A stretch of DNA of 64,000 nt, taken from positions 208,174,845 through 208,238,844 of the forward strand of contig NC_134568.1 of NCBI RefSeq assembly GCF_050947875.1, in the 5' to 3' direction. Source of the stretch: Dermacentor variabilis (Eukaryota; Arthropoda; Arachnida; Ixodida; Ixodidae). The notes under the pieces were generated by a model. The model searched no databases. It saw only the letters and a list, made by a program, of their open reading frames with translations, and was not told where the DNA came from. Both the position numbers and the translations under genes were made by a program. Below, one piece after another: positions 1 to 10,399 of the stretch (positions within the stretch are counted from its first letter, which is position 1; each line of letters opens with the position of its first letter).

Positions 1-860
1 AACAGAGTTTCTTGGAGAAATACGCATACTATAGGGTTTTGCTGGCATCAAAAAATATAGCGGGCAATTTTTTTTTTTATGAAGTGAAGCAAATAATGAT
101 TTGTAGTGTTCCGTAATGGTCACGGGCTAAAGCATGCGCAAAACATGCACTGAACAGCTATTTCAAGTGTGTCCGGACTGACTTTCGCACCTCTTCTTTC
201 CTTACGCAGTGAATAGCATTCTCGCGGTTCTTCGTATACCATGGACGAATGGACAGGTGTCCCTATTAGCAAAAAAAAAAAAAAGAAGGTACTTCCGCTA
301 GAATTGTTCGTAAGAGCAGAGGGCAGCACATCGTGATGTCGAACACTATTGGCGAATACTGCCGGCCGATGGTAAATGCATTTGCGAACTAGAACCTTTT
401 CGTTTTCGGCCCCTGATTCACAAAGGTTTTTGTTCGTCACAAATAAATATACTTCACTGGCCAACCACCTTCACTAATAACGTATTCGCAGCGCCACTGG
501 TCTTAATAACCGCGCCATGGCGTACGTACGGAGCCCGAAGGCCCAGAACCACATCTTATTCAGCGTCTACAGTTCACATAGAATTATAGTTTTGCGAGTT
601 TTCCTGCCGTTCTATTACGAACGTGGCACACGTTCGCTAAGCAATGTTCGACGAAGCGCTCTGTCGGCACCGACCTCAGGGGACAATTATGCCCTGCTAC
701 TTGATGCAGCACCCGTTCCACTCGTTCCACGGACTGCAGTAGAGCGAGAAGTAAGAAAGGAAAGAGCGCACGGAATCAATCAAAAGGGCGGAGAGAATAG
801 TTGAAAGGTGGAGAACTCGGCGAGAGAACATGTTTTTGACCTGCTGCTCAACGCTTAGGT
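1..860. other. No recognised gene or element
   Basis: Short overlapping open frames on both strands show no recognisable domain, codon signature or splice pattern. I see nothing I can name in this stretch. Confidence 0.5.
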
Positions 861-967
861 CAGGGGAAAGGAAATATTATAGGGACAAGGGAAGTAGGCG
901 CTGCCAATGGGTGAGAATCACGATTGCACAAGTGCATGACGTGCTTCCTTGCGTTGAGTACGTGTAC

Positions 968-1018
968 ATAATAATAATAATAATAATAATTGTCGTCGTC
1001 GTCGTCATCATCATCATC
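968..1018. repeat. Compound trinucleotide microsatellite, tail of an RTE LINE
   Basis: Runs of AAT, then GTC, then ATC units abut the 3' end of the minus-strand RTE element. Read on the minus strand the tail is GAT/GAC/ATT-rich, which fits the short-repeat tails of RTE-clade LINEs. The stretches of Asp, Ile, Ser or Tyr in the open frames here come only from the repeat. Confidence 0.7.
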
Positions 1019-2402
1019 CAATTTATGTCCACTGCAGGACGAAGGCCTCTCCGTGCGATCTCCAATTACCGCTGTCCTGCGCCAACCAATTCCAACTAGC
1101 ACCCGCGAATTTCCTAATTTCATCGCACCACTTAGCCTTCTGCCTTCCTCTACTGCGTTTTTTTTTTCTCTTGGTACCCATTCTATAGCCCTAATGGCCC
1201 AAGGGTTATCTACTCTACGCATTGCATGCCCTGCTCAGCGCCAATTTTTTCTCTTAATGTCAATTAGAATACCGGCTATACCCGTTTGCTCTCTGATCCA
1301 AACAGCTCTCTTTCTGTCTCTCAAAGTTATGCCTAGCATTCTTCGTTCCATCGCTCTTTGTGCGGTCCTTAACTTAAAACTTTTTGTGCGCAAACAAACA
1401 AGGACGAAGAATAGGGGCAACACAAGGACGAGCGCTTTGTAACAGCTGGACAAACCAGTTGTTACAAAGCGCTCGTCCTTGTGTTGCCCTTATTCTTCGT
1501 CCCTGTTTGTTTGCGCACAAAAAGTTTTAAGATGAATCTGTTCCAACTAGGCCGACTCGCAGTTATGCTAAAGTCCTTAACTTGTTCTCAAGCTTCTTTG
1601 TCAGTCTCCAAGTTACTGCTCCATATGTCAGCACCGGTAAAATGCACTGATTATACATCTTCCTTTTCAATGATAATGGTAAGCTTTCAGACAGGAGCTG
1701 ACAATGTCTGCCGTATGTGATCCAACCCATTTTTATTCTTCTACGAATTTCCTTCTCATGATCAGGGTTCCCTGTGTTTAATTTACCTAGGTAAACGTAC
1801 TCCTTCATAAACTCTAGAGGCCGACTGGCGATATTGAACTCTTGTTCCTTTGCCCGGTTATTCATCCTTATCTTTGTCTTCTGCATATTAATCTTCAACC
1901 CCACTCTTACACTCTCTTTGTTAACGTCGTCTGTCATTTGTTGTAGCTCGTCTGCAGTGTTGCTGAATAGAACAATGTCATCGGCAAACCAAAGGTTGCT
2001 GAGGTATTCGTCGTCGATCCTTACTCCTAAGCCTTCCCAGTTTAATAGCTTGAATATTTCTTCCAAGCACGCAGTGAATAGCATTGGAGAGATTGTGTCT
2101 CCCTGTCTGACCCCTTTCTTTATAGGTATCGTCCTACTTTTCTTGTGGAGAATTTGGGTAGCTGTGGAATCTCTGTAGATATTTTCCAGAATATTTACGT
2201 AAGTGGTCTGTACTCCTTGATTACCTAATGTATCTACGACTGTTGGTATCTCTACTGTATCAAATATCTTTTCGTAATCTATGAAAGCCATATGAAGAGG
2301 CTGATTGTACTTTGCGGATTTCTCGATTACCTGATTGATGACATGGATGTGATCCATTGTAGAGCATCCCTTCCTAAAACCTGCCTGTTCCCTTGGTTGA
2401 AT
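971..2402 (-). pseudogene. RTE-clade non-LTR retrotransposon, 5'-truncated reverse transcriptase, interrupted
   Basis: The minus strand encodes the C-terminal half of a LINE polymerase. Reading down from about 2402 there are the fingers/palm motifs QAGFRKGCST and FIDYEKIFDT, then the RTE-like block GVRQGDTISPMLF, then the catalytic FADDIVLFS, and then thumb and C-terminal sequence ending in WRLTKKLENKLRT. At KLRT the frame is broken by a 197-bp palindromic insertion (1376-1572). It resumes on the other side as LRTAQRAMERRMLGITLRDR and runs to the microsatellite tail near 970. The endonuclease domain and 5' part are missing, as is usual for target-primed insertions. The clade call rests on motif wording. 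The copy is dead. Confidence 0.8.
1376..1572 (-). mobile_element. Palindromic (foldback) element, copy 1, with 11-bp TSD
   Basis: Two arms of about 71 bp (1373-1443 and 1461-1531) are near-perfect reverse complements around a 17-bp spacer. The spacer is itself partly self-complementary. Past the right arm lie a short unique piece, the motif CCAACTAGGCCGAC (1543-1556) and a terminal CTAAA. The 11-bp sequence GTCCTTAACTT occurs immediately outside both ends (1365-1375 and 1573-1583), and the flanking RTE reading frame is rejoined if the insert is removed. This is therefore a real insertion. It has no coding capacity. A second copy with the same architecture lies at 9754-9925. Confidence 0.85.
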
Positions 2403-3124
2403 AAAGTCCAGTGCTGCCCTTATTCATTGTGCTTTAATTTCATTATGCTCGGCTGGCAATGCTTCTGAGAAAAAAAAACAGGAAACCAGCGATAAAGACA
2501 CGTACACAAGAGGCGAACTGGGCAGGATGAGTGCTATTCTCGACCTGTTCTTCCCGGGTGTCTTTTTCGATGGTTTCCTGGTTGTTCAAAAGTAAAAAGT
2601 ATGTGCCAACGAGTTCAGCAAGAAACTCTGCCGGGGTGATGCTTCTTGCTTATGGAGAGTAGCCAGCATTGTCTCTATAGCGTGTATCATTTGCGCTGCA
2701 GTTTTTGTAGCTGACGTGACCAAACCAGCAGCTATCTGCTGCAAGGCATCGAACATTTGCTCCAGCATCGTCTTCATAGACCGGCAAAGGCTGGGCTCTC
2801 GTTCATCGTTCCGTCTGCAGTTAGGGGCTTCAGTTTTGCGAAAGTACCGAATGCCACGTTTTTGGGCCCGATCAGGTGTAGATTACACGAGGATGAACTT
2901 TCAGAAGATGATATTCAGGCTTTTTCACCTCCTTTCGCGGTGTCGAAACTCCTTAAGGTCGAAGCCTCGGTTTCGGAGGCGCATTTTCCTCTTCCTTACA
3001 CCACGAGACTACTGCCTCCCTATTTTCTTCACTGCAACAAACTTTTATTAACTTCGACATTTTTTTCCAAGTCGCTTGGTGGTGTCTGTTTCGTTTCAGA
3101 CCATTTCCTCTCTTAAAGTGTTTG
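2403..3124. other. Unassigned sequence with a small minus-strand open frame
   Basis: A 63-codon minus-strand frame (2586-2777) encodes a Met-, Ala- and Gln-rich helical stretch that loosely resembles a LINE ORF1 fragment. I cannot assign it. The rest shows nothing recognisable. Confidence 0.3.
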
Positions 3125-3360
3125 GTGAGTGAGTGAGTGAGTGAGTGAGTGAGTGAGTGAGTGAGTGAGTGAGTGAGTGAGTGAGTGAGTGAGTGAGTGA
3201 GTGAGTGAGTGAGTGAGTGAGTGAGTGAGCGAGCGAGCGAGCGAGCGAGTGAGTGAGTGAGTGAGTGAGTGAGTGAGTGAGTGAGTGAGTGAGTGAGTGA
3301 GTGAGTGAGTGAGTGAGTGAGTGAGTGAGTGAGTGAGTGAGTGAGTGAGTGAGTGAGTGA
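3125..3360. repeat. Long (GTGA)n microsatellite with internal GCGA variant
   Basis: About 236 bp of uninterrupted GTGA units, with a block of GCGA units near 3228-3247. It directly joins the 3' end of a minus-strand LINE remnant, so it looks like an expanded LINE tail (TCAC on the element strand). Both strands are open over their length (Ser-Leu-Thr-His repeats), which is a repeat artefact and not a gene. Confidence 0.9.
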
Positions 3361-3800
3361 AATAACTTTAATAGGTCCAGAGAAGACGCAGGGGAGACCC
3401 CGCGCCACCCGGCTAGTACCACGAAAGTGTTTGGTCGTTTCTCCATAGCGCGGGCACGAACTGCCAACTTGAAGAAGTTACGGCTCTGCACTGCTCGAAG
3501 GCACGCAGGGGCGAGCCAGGTACCTTATGTAACCTACCTTGACAACAGTTGGCGTTCGGCCTCGGCTCGCAGCCGCGGTCCATTAATGACAGCCACGTGC
3601 TCGGTTTTCTGCGGTGAGGTTTGCATGCCATTCTCCTTAATGTAGTCGTGGACGGCGTTGAGGCCTGCCTGCAGGGCAGGTTCTTACTCCCCAGGGGACC
3701 CCGAGTTAGTCCACAGGGTCATATCGTCCGCGTCCCCCTTCCCCATAGAGCACCCCTTTTCTGCCGCAAGGCTTCGCCTATTCAATGCAAAAATAAAGAC
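3361..3800 (-). pseudogene. LINE remnant: reverse-transcriptase palm fragment plus 3' end
   Basis: The minus strand between about 3745 and 3550 reads ADDMTLWTNSGSPGE, a stop codon, then EPALQAGLNAVHDYIKENG. This is the catalytic (Y/A)DD region and following helix of a non-LTR reverse transcriptase. Sequence at 3361-3420 matches my memory of a common tick LINE 3' end and runs straight into the GTGA tail. The segment between palm and 3' end is too short for a full C-terminus, so there has been an internal deletion. Clade not assigned. Confidence 0.55.
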
Positions 3801-5508
3801 GTTTAAAAAAAGAAGCAACAGTTGGCAGGTTGTAATTTTGACTACGGAGAGCAAAAGTTCATAGAGTCGTTATCGATAATGACGGTAACAACGTTGCAAT
3901 GTTGAACTTGCGTAACGTACCAAGTATTCCAACCGCTTTGAGGGTATCCATGGTGGACTGTGTGGACACACACATATTGGTAGTGTTACGAGTGTTGAAT
4001 TGCACTCCTTTAACTTGCCCGGTGCATGTTTTCCAAGGGCATAGAGTAAGGATGTGCCTGCTGAGAGAGTTAAGTTTGTGCGTTACACTGGTTGACAGGT
4101 ATGCTATTGTGAATTTCCTTAGGGGCAATTTGGTGGTGCATTGCTCACTTGCATTTGTGCTTATGCGGATGCGGAGCGCTCGTTTCAGTCAGCAGTCGAA
4201 AAATTGCTAATAACGGAATTTTCATACCCAATCAAATACAAATATTCGAGAAAAACGACATCCACATGCGTAATTAAATACCACATATTTTTTTGTATTT
4301 TGCAATAAAATTAAACATAAAGCCATTTTTGAGTGGGTTCGGTAAAAAGGAAAATAAAGTGCTTATTGACATCATTTGAAACACGTAATGCCGTTCTGAG
4401 GAGCTCGTAAAGGAGAAACAACTGAAATGTGATCGTACATGACACACCGTCCCTGTGACAGTAATGAAAAGCAGGAAGAGTACGTCATTAAATATATATA
4501 TAGAATGCTGTGGCTGTCGAATAAGCAAAGTGTAATACTTAAGCACCGCGCATCATCTTGAAGGGATGAACACGATGAGATTGTCTACATAATAAATTGA
4601 TTTGCCTTATTTGAGAAAACAGGACTTCGTAAGCTGCCTAAAGGCGAGGCATCCTTACTTGAATGACCAGAAATTATTGAACAGAACTTAGCTACTCCAT
4701 GCATTTGTTGAGAAACTGGGAGTCTCTGCTCAGCAACCGCTGCTCCCGCACGGCCGAAACGTTCGGAACGCTTCGATAAGTGTTGTTATTCCTTATAACT
4801 GAACCGAACCGAATGTTCGGCAACTTGGAATAGTAAATTCTCGAATCAAAGAATTGAATAACAAATGCTATTCGATTCTTATTCAATGTTTCGGGGGCCT
4901 TTCCCACCCTTAAAATTACCCCGGAAACGGGTCCTTCCTGATGGATGCCGCTTGGCTCTAAATTCATGCATAGACAAATAAAATGAACATTCTATACAGC
5001 TGAACAATAACTATATTGGACAGTCACTCCGATCATTTCCATGCGAAAGACAGTATTCCAGGTGGATATTTTTTAAAAGAAAAATCTAAAAACAACTTGG
5101 CAGTTTGGCTGAAGCGCAAGCAAATCTGCTACTGCCGGCACTTCATTCCGGCATTTCAGCTCACGTGCAACACCTAATGTTTCGGGAAGGGCCGCTCACA
5201 GTGTGAAATGAGGTGTCACGTCGTCTCTAGTTTTTGTTTGACTGCGAACTCATGGACGAGTGGTAGCGCGCTTTTTGTGAGAGCGACGCTCAGGCGGAGC
5301 AATTGCCGGCACAGACTGCCAGGCTAGCACCAACACTAGCACAGCCGCCACCGAAGCGCAAAGCATTTGCGCAGTGCATCACGTAGAGGTGAGCCGTGAA
5401 CAAGGGAGACGAAAGTTTTGCGGAAAGAAAAAAAGAAATTGCGAAATGAGGAAGAAACCAATCTCTACGAGTAACACACCGGATAAATGTATTTCACAGG
5501 GCGCAAAC
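3801..5508. other. Unassigned non-coding stretch
   Basis: AT-rich sequence without supportable exons. Around 4740-4890 there are several TTCG/CGAA-rich words that recur near 16,240-16,330, suggesting a diffuse interspersed repeat, but no boundaries can be set. Confidence 0.3.
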
Positions 5509-5642
5509 ACACACACACACACACACACACGCACGCAAGCACGCACGCACGCACACACACACACGCAAGCACGCACGCACGCACACACACGCACGCAAGC
5601 ACGCACGCACACACACGCACGCACGCAAGCACGCACACGCAC
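5509..5642. repeat. (CA)n/(CACG)n/(GCAAGCAC)n compound microsatellite
   Basis: Alternating CA and ACGC blocks with recurring GCAAGCACGC units. Open frames across it (Cys/Val/Ala or Thr/His/Ala repeats) are artefacts. Confidence 0.9.
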
Positions 5643-8600
5643 ATGATAGGCAAACAGGCCAACTAAACCCGATGTACGAAACTCCTGGACATGCGGACGG
5701 TCTAGGCACCTTCGCGACGCCGTCGCGTCCAGTTGCACTCTGCAGAATTTGGGCTTAACCTTGCGGGCATATACCGGAAATAAGAAGAGGCCTGACTTCC
5801 GCCATCGCTTCGAACGGCGACTCTTCGGCCGAAAAGCCTAATAAGGCGTCTTTTATAAGTAAAACAGTGGTGCTAAGCGTAATTCTTGCTTGCTGGCTCC
5901 TCAAATAACTCACAACAGGGAGTTGGCCAGGAAGCCGACAGTAAGTGCGAACAAGAAGCTAAAATCCATAAAAATGTGTAAAAGTGAAAGTCGCCCAAAT
6001 AATGAAGAAATGCACCAATTACATAAAGAAGAAGAAAAAAAACTACCGATAGTGAAGTGCAACGTATGGATTTCACGAGGAAAACATAACTGTAGACATT
6101 AAAATAACTTTCATAACAATAATGAATTTTGAAAAGAATCAAATTATTAATTTCAGAAAGTTAACTCGGCAATATTCTTGCGTCACAAAAATGCCTATAC
6201 AAATGATCCCGTGGCTGAAGCTTAGCGCAGTGGCTCCGAAAGAGAGCACATCTGGTAAACTTAAGAGAAAAAACAACCACTTGACGGTACGGAATGTTTA
6301 TCTTTTTGTCGTGGTGTTAAACCAACGGCAGCTTCGACAAGGAACTTTTAACGGACTAATGTTTAGTGCATATGTGATATTTAGGGAAAGGCGCTAGACA
6401 GAACCTATGTAAATGAAAATTTGTCGGTAGCATATGGTAGGCGCAATTTTGTGAGAGAAACTTCACATTGACATGTGGAGCGCCATTTACCGGAGCAAGG
6501 AAAAAGCAGACGGAGAAAGTTTGACGATGGTAAAACATACGACGCTGCAGTCTTGGAAAGGAGAATATTTTATAACTGACCACTGTGATCTAAAAAGAAG
6601 TCGGCAGGACAGGGATGACAGAGCCAAAATAATCGCTGCGGCGAGCGGCCAGCTTCCCAAGACTGCATGCAAGTGAAGCTTAAAGCAGCAGCTAATTATC
6701 ATCTTAGAAGAAACAACGCTTTGATTCACTCAAAGCAAAAGTTATCAAGTAGAATAAAAACAGCCTGCTAGTTGCCAACATGTGGCTTAAAAAGTGCAGT
6801 GCCGGCGTTCCAAATGCCCACTTTGTCAACGGTCGCTTTCTGCTGGCCAAGCGAGTGCCGAAAGCACGAAAAGCGCCTGCGTCTCTCTCTCTCTCTCTCT
6901 CTCTCACTCACTCACTCACTCTCTGCATTTTTTCTAAACAGCACCGCGCTTTACATTTTTCCGCACCAGTCATCAGTCTGCTTTTTTTTTTTTCCTTTTT
7001 TTCTTATTTCAGGCGGCAATACTTGTATAAGCGCTGATTTCCTTGTACACGTCTGTGCCAGCTAGCTGTCGCTAGCCGTACAAGTTTATATATTTGGTCG
7101 AGGCCTAGCCAACATCAGCCGAACTCCGCACATTACCAGGCGTTCGTGCTCTTCTTTCATTCTCGTGGGTACACCGGAAGCTCGCCAAATAAGCTGTTGC
7201 ACATCGTTGCAACTGGAGCAGTAGCATAAAATGGTCGTTTCCCCGAGGTGCGCAGGCTGGCGCAGTCTTTGGTATCCCCCCCCCCCCTTTTCTTTCCTTC
7301 GCTCGGTTGCCCCAGTTCAACGCCGGACTCACTTCTTCCGTGCTTCGTGATAAGAGTCATTGGCGTTCCGTTTCGCGATAGCTGGCCGAAAACGGCTCTC
7401 TAACACTCGAGAGTAACGAGACTTTTTTTTTCCTGCTTCGCGTTCAGTCCGCGCCTTGCTTGCCCCTAACAGCAACGCTCAACCCCCCCCCCCCCACACA
7501 CACACACACTTTGCCCCCCGAGCGGCGCCGTGTAGCGCTTCAGATGACGCGGCAGGAAACGCAAGAAGCATGGAAAATGCGCGGGTGGAGTAGTGTGCTG
7601 GTTCGCTTCCCTTTTATCTTTATTGACATTGTCGTCAGTTAGAAGGCCAGAAAATCGGAAGCAGTCGTTTACGGTTTGCGCGAAATTGGCAGCGGTGGTG
7701 GTGCCCCAGGCGTTCTGAGGAAGCTTGCGCGTATACCTCCTAATGGAGACGCTTCGACAAAAAGCGTTGCACCCTGCGTCGACTACGCAAGAAAACAAGA
7801 GAGGGCTACTAGGATGGCCAGCGCAGCTAGCACGGGAGTAATGAGCGAACAGAGAAGTGAGCAGTGGAAGCTGTGGAACCTTCAGCAATAGAGTCGACGC
7901 GGGCTGGCCGAAAGATAAGGCGCGCCGTTGCCCGTCGCCAGATATGCGCATGGTTCAAGGGCCTGAAGTCTGGTTAAGTGCAACGTTAGTCAGCGGTGAA
8001 CGCTCGGTCGAGCAAAGAGTTCAGATTTCAAAACAGCACCTACGTGCCAAGGCACAGAGCAAGAACGGAGAGCGAATCGCGCTGTTTTGACTCTGCAGGG
8101 TAACTGCCGTTGCCCTTGTTACTTCAAGCGCAGTAAATACCTTTGAGAATAGCTTCGGTGTTCCTTCGATGTTGTTTTGGAATACCGGAGTAAGGCGCCC
8201 CGTAAAGCATATGCGCACTTCGCTTGTCTCTCTATTTGGTGGCTGTGGTGCAACGCACTAGACTATCGTGAAATATGTGCAAATGAGAACCAGTAGGAAA
8301 TGTCTTGCACGTACTGACCCGCAATGATCGGGCCTTTTTTGCCTGGCACTCGAGGTAACAGTGGGACGCAAGCCATTCACCAACCTCATCGCTAAAACAC
8401 CTGAAACTCACGTCCTCGTCGCCTACACAGCGAGTTCGTCCCCGCACTCTGATGAGGGTGGAATGCGACAATGTACGCGTGTGCTCACTACTATCTCACT
8501 TCACTCTGACGAAGCCCAGGCTGTCAAAAATAATACGCAGCCCTCAAATACAGCGCCATCTGTGGCTCAGGTGCTCAGCTTCCAGGCATAAGCATGGGCG

Positions 8601-8817
8601 AATCGATATTCGAGTGTAGGATGTGGATGAACGGCGAGATGTGAATTGTTGCTGCATTTTGGGAGCCCCACGAAAGCGGTTGGCTGCTGAAAGGGTTCAA
8701 GCTGGACATTATTTATCTCACCGCTGTCATTACGATATTTGGACACGAAAACAAGTGTGAGAGAAAGTTGGGAATAAACGCACATCGCAAAAGGATGGAA
8801 CAGGTGGACGAACTGGT
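5643..8817. other. Unassigned stretch with simple repeats
   Basis: Contains a CT/CTCA run (6881-6927), T-rich runs near 6980-7000, and C-runs near 7277 and 7484 followed by CA repeats. No exon, LINE or DNA-transposon motif was recognised on either strand. Confidence 0.35.
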
Positions 8818-9240
8818 GTATACGGGGTGATCATATTTATGTTTTACGGAATTTTTAAGAATCACTTGTGGAAGATAGCATAATTCTTGTGGTTGAGTTG
8901 GATTATTCGAAGAGGCGGACATTACTAGCACGAGAAATTGAAACACATATTGAATTAACGAAAATTCACTAATCTTCTTAATTAATGACTTTACGGTCCA
9001 TACTGGAATTTACGAATTGTAGCGGGTGTGTTTGCAAGACGTATCCACTTGAAATGAATTTCCAGGATGACACCAGTTTCGAGATATTACTTCCCAAATT
9101 TGTGGGACGATATACACGGGCGTTCCAGTTACTTTCGTGCTTTAATGTATAAAAGACCGTTTTGTTAAAGAAAGTAATGGGACCAACAGTGCATTATTTT
9201 CATGGGGAGTTTGATGGCGCATATCTCCAGACCCCAGTTA
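8818..9240 (+). repeat. Interspersed repeat fragment resembling a high-copy tick element
   Basis: Starts at TACGGGGTGATCATATTT, which looks like a TA target followed by a terminal inverted repeat. It continues through wording I associate with a very abundant tick repeat (for example TTTACGGAATTTTTAA and CCAGTTTCGAGATATT). The matching right terminus is not present, so it is truncated. The family call is from memory only. Confidence 0.4.
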
Positions 9241-9418
9241 ACTGAAGCTGTGGTTTCAGTTAACTCAAATACCTTGCTTGCGAATGCGACACAGCCGTTG
9301 TGGTCAAAAGCGGTCGAAAACAAAGTATCGGCTTCATTTCGTTGATCTAACGCGCTGGCAAAGCAGTTAATGGTAAAAAAAAATTATTTTTTTCGGAACA
9401 CAGCTGAACGACGAACGT

Positions 9419-9471
9419 GATCATCATCATCATCATCATCATCATCGTCGTCGTCGTTGTCGTCGTTATTG

Positions 9472-9540
<69 letters not shown>
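9419..9540. repeat. Compound trinucleotide microsatellite
   Basis: ATC, then GTC/GTT, then ATT units over about 120 bp, the same succession of triplets as the RTE tail at 968-1018. No RTE coding sequence flanks it. Confidence 0.9.
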
Positions 9541-9753
9541 GATATGAAAACACACATTTACTATGGACAGAGAAGGAAAAAGGGTGGGAGCAGGCTGGTT
9601 GCTACCGAGAGGGGCACAATGCCTGCCTATATTCTTCGGAAAGGAGGGGATAGAAACAGCTAAGCTGAAGATAGGAAGTAGGGTAGTTAAGAGGAAAGAA
9701 AGAATAATATGACAGGTCGCAAACACTGAAGGAACGGCAAAGAACAGAGTGCA

Positions 9754-9925
9754 TTTAAAAATGATTTTAGGCGCAAAAAATAAGACACGGACAGGCTTAT
9801 TCTGTTGTCTGCTGTCGAATAAGCCTGTAAGTGTCTTTTATTATGTTGTCCGTGTCTTATTTCTTGCGCCTAAAACAATTTCTAAAGGCCATGTGCCAAC
9901 TAGCCCGACAGCAGCCGTTACTAAA
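9754..9925 (-). mobile_element. Palindromic (foldback) element, copy 2, with imperfect 9-bp TSD
   Basis: Outer arms 9759-9792 and 9848-9881 are reverse complements. An inner 10-bp stem (9793-9802 with 9817-9826) sits inside them, with about 21 extra bases on the right side. After the right arm comes CCAACTAGCCCGAC (9896-9909), then 16 bases ending CTAAA, the same layout and spacing as copy 1. CAGAGTGCA (9745-9753) and CAGCGTGCA (9926-9934) flank it, differing at one base, as expected for an aged duplication. No coding capacity. Confidence 0.75.
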
Positions 9926-10349
9926 CAGCGTGCAACAGTATAGGAACAGAAAAATAAACACGCAGGGCACACTGATCACAAAGGAATGTTAAATAATACA
10001 AAACTACAAAAACATACAAATAAAGTTTTGTCTTTCGTAAAGAAAAAGTGTTGTACAAACGTGAAGTCAAGCTACTTTCTTGTAGAAAAGTAAGAAGGGA
10101 GCGATGAGCTTGGTCGTGTCGAGAAGCACAACTACTCAAATACAGTCAATCATCTAGGGTCGTATACACTTATTTTCGTGTCCAAACACCGTGATGATAG
10201 TGGTGAAATAAAATCCGGCTCAAACATTGGCCTCACCACTTTCGTGGGGCTCGCAGAAAGGTGAATCACAAGGCTTTAGTACACTAGATACGCAAGTGCA
10301 CAATTAAGTATAAAAATAGAAAACTGAGCGAGTTGGCAGTCGTAAGCCT

Positions 10350-10372
10350 GGGGGGGGGGGGGGGGGGGGGGG
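10350..10372 (+). repeat. Poly-G tract (23 G)
   Basis: Uninterrupted G run followed by GGGGGG-rich sequence. It could form a quadruplex, or its length may be a sequencing artefact. Confidence 0.8.
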
Positions 10373-10399
10373 CATGGATAAGCCATGGGGGGCATGGGG

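Noticed and set aside
860..1222. Poly-Asp/poly-Tyr protein
   Set aside because: Its distinctive part is the triplet tail of the RTE LINE; the rest is the decayed LINE C-terminus.
2953..3491. 131-151 codon frames of Ser-Leu-Thr-His repeats
   Set aside because: Pure translation of the GTGA microsatellite; open in more than one frame of the same strand.
5374..5738. Cys/Val/Ala- or Thr/His-repeat frames
   Set aside because: They come from the CA/CACG microsatellite.
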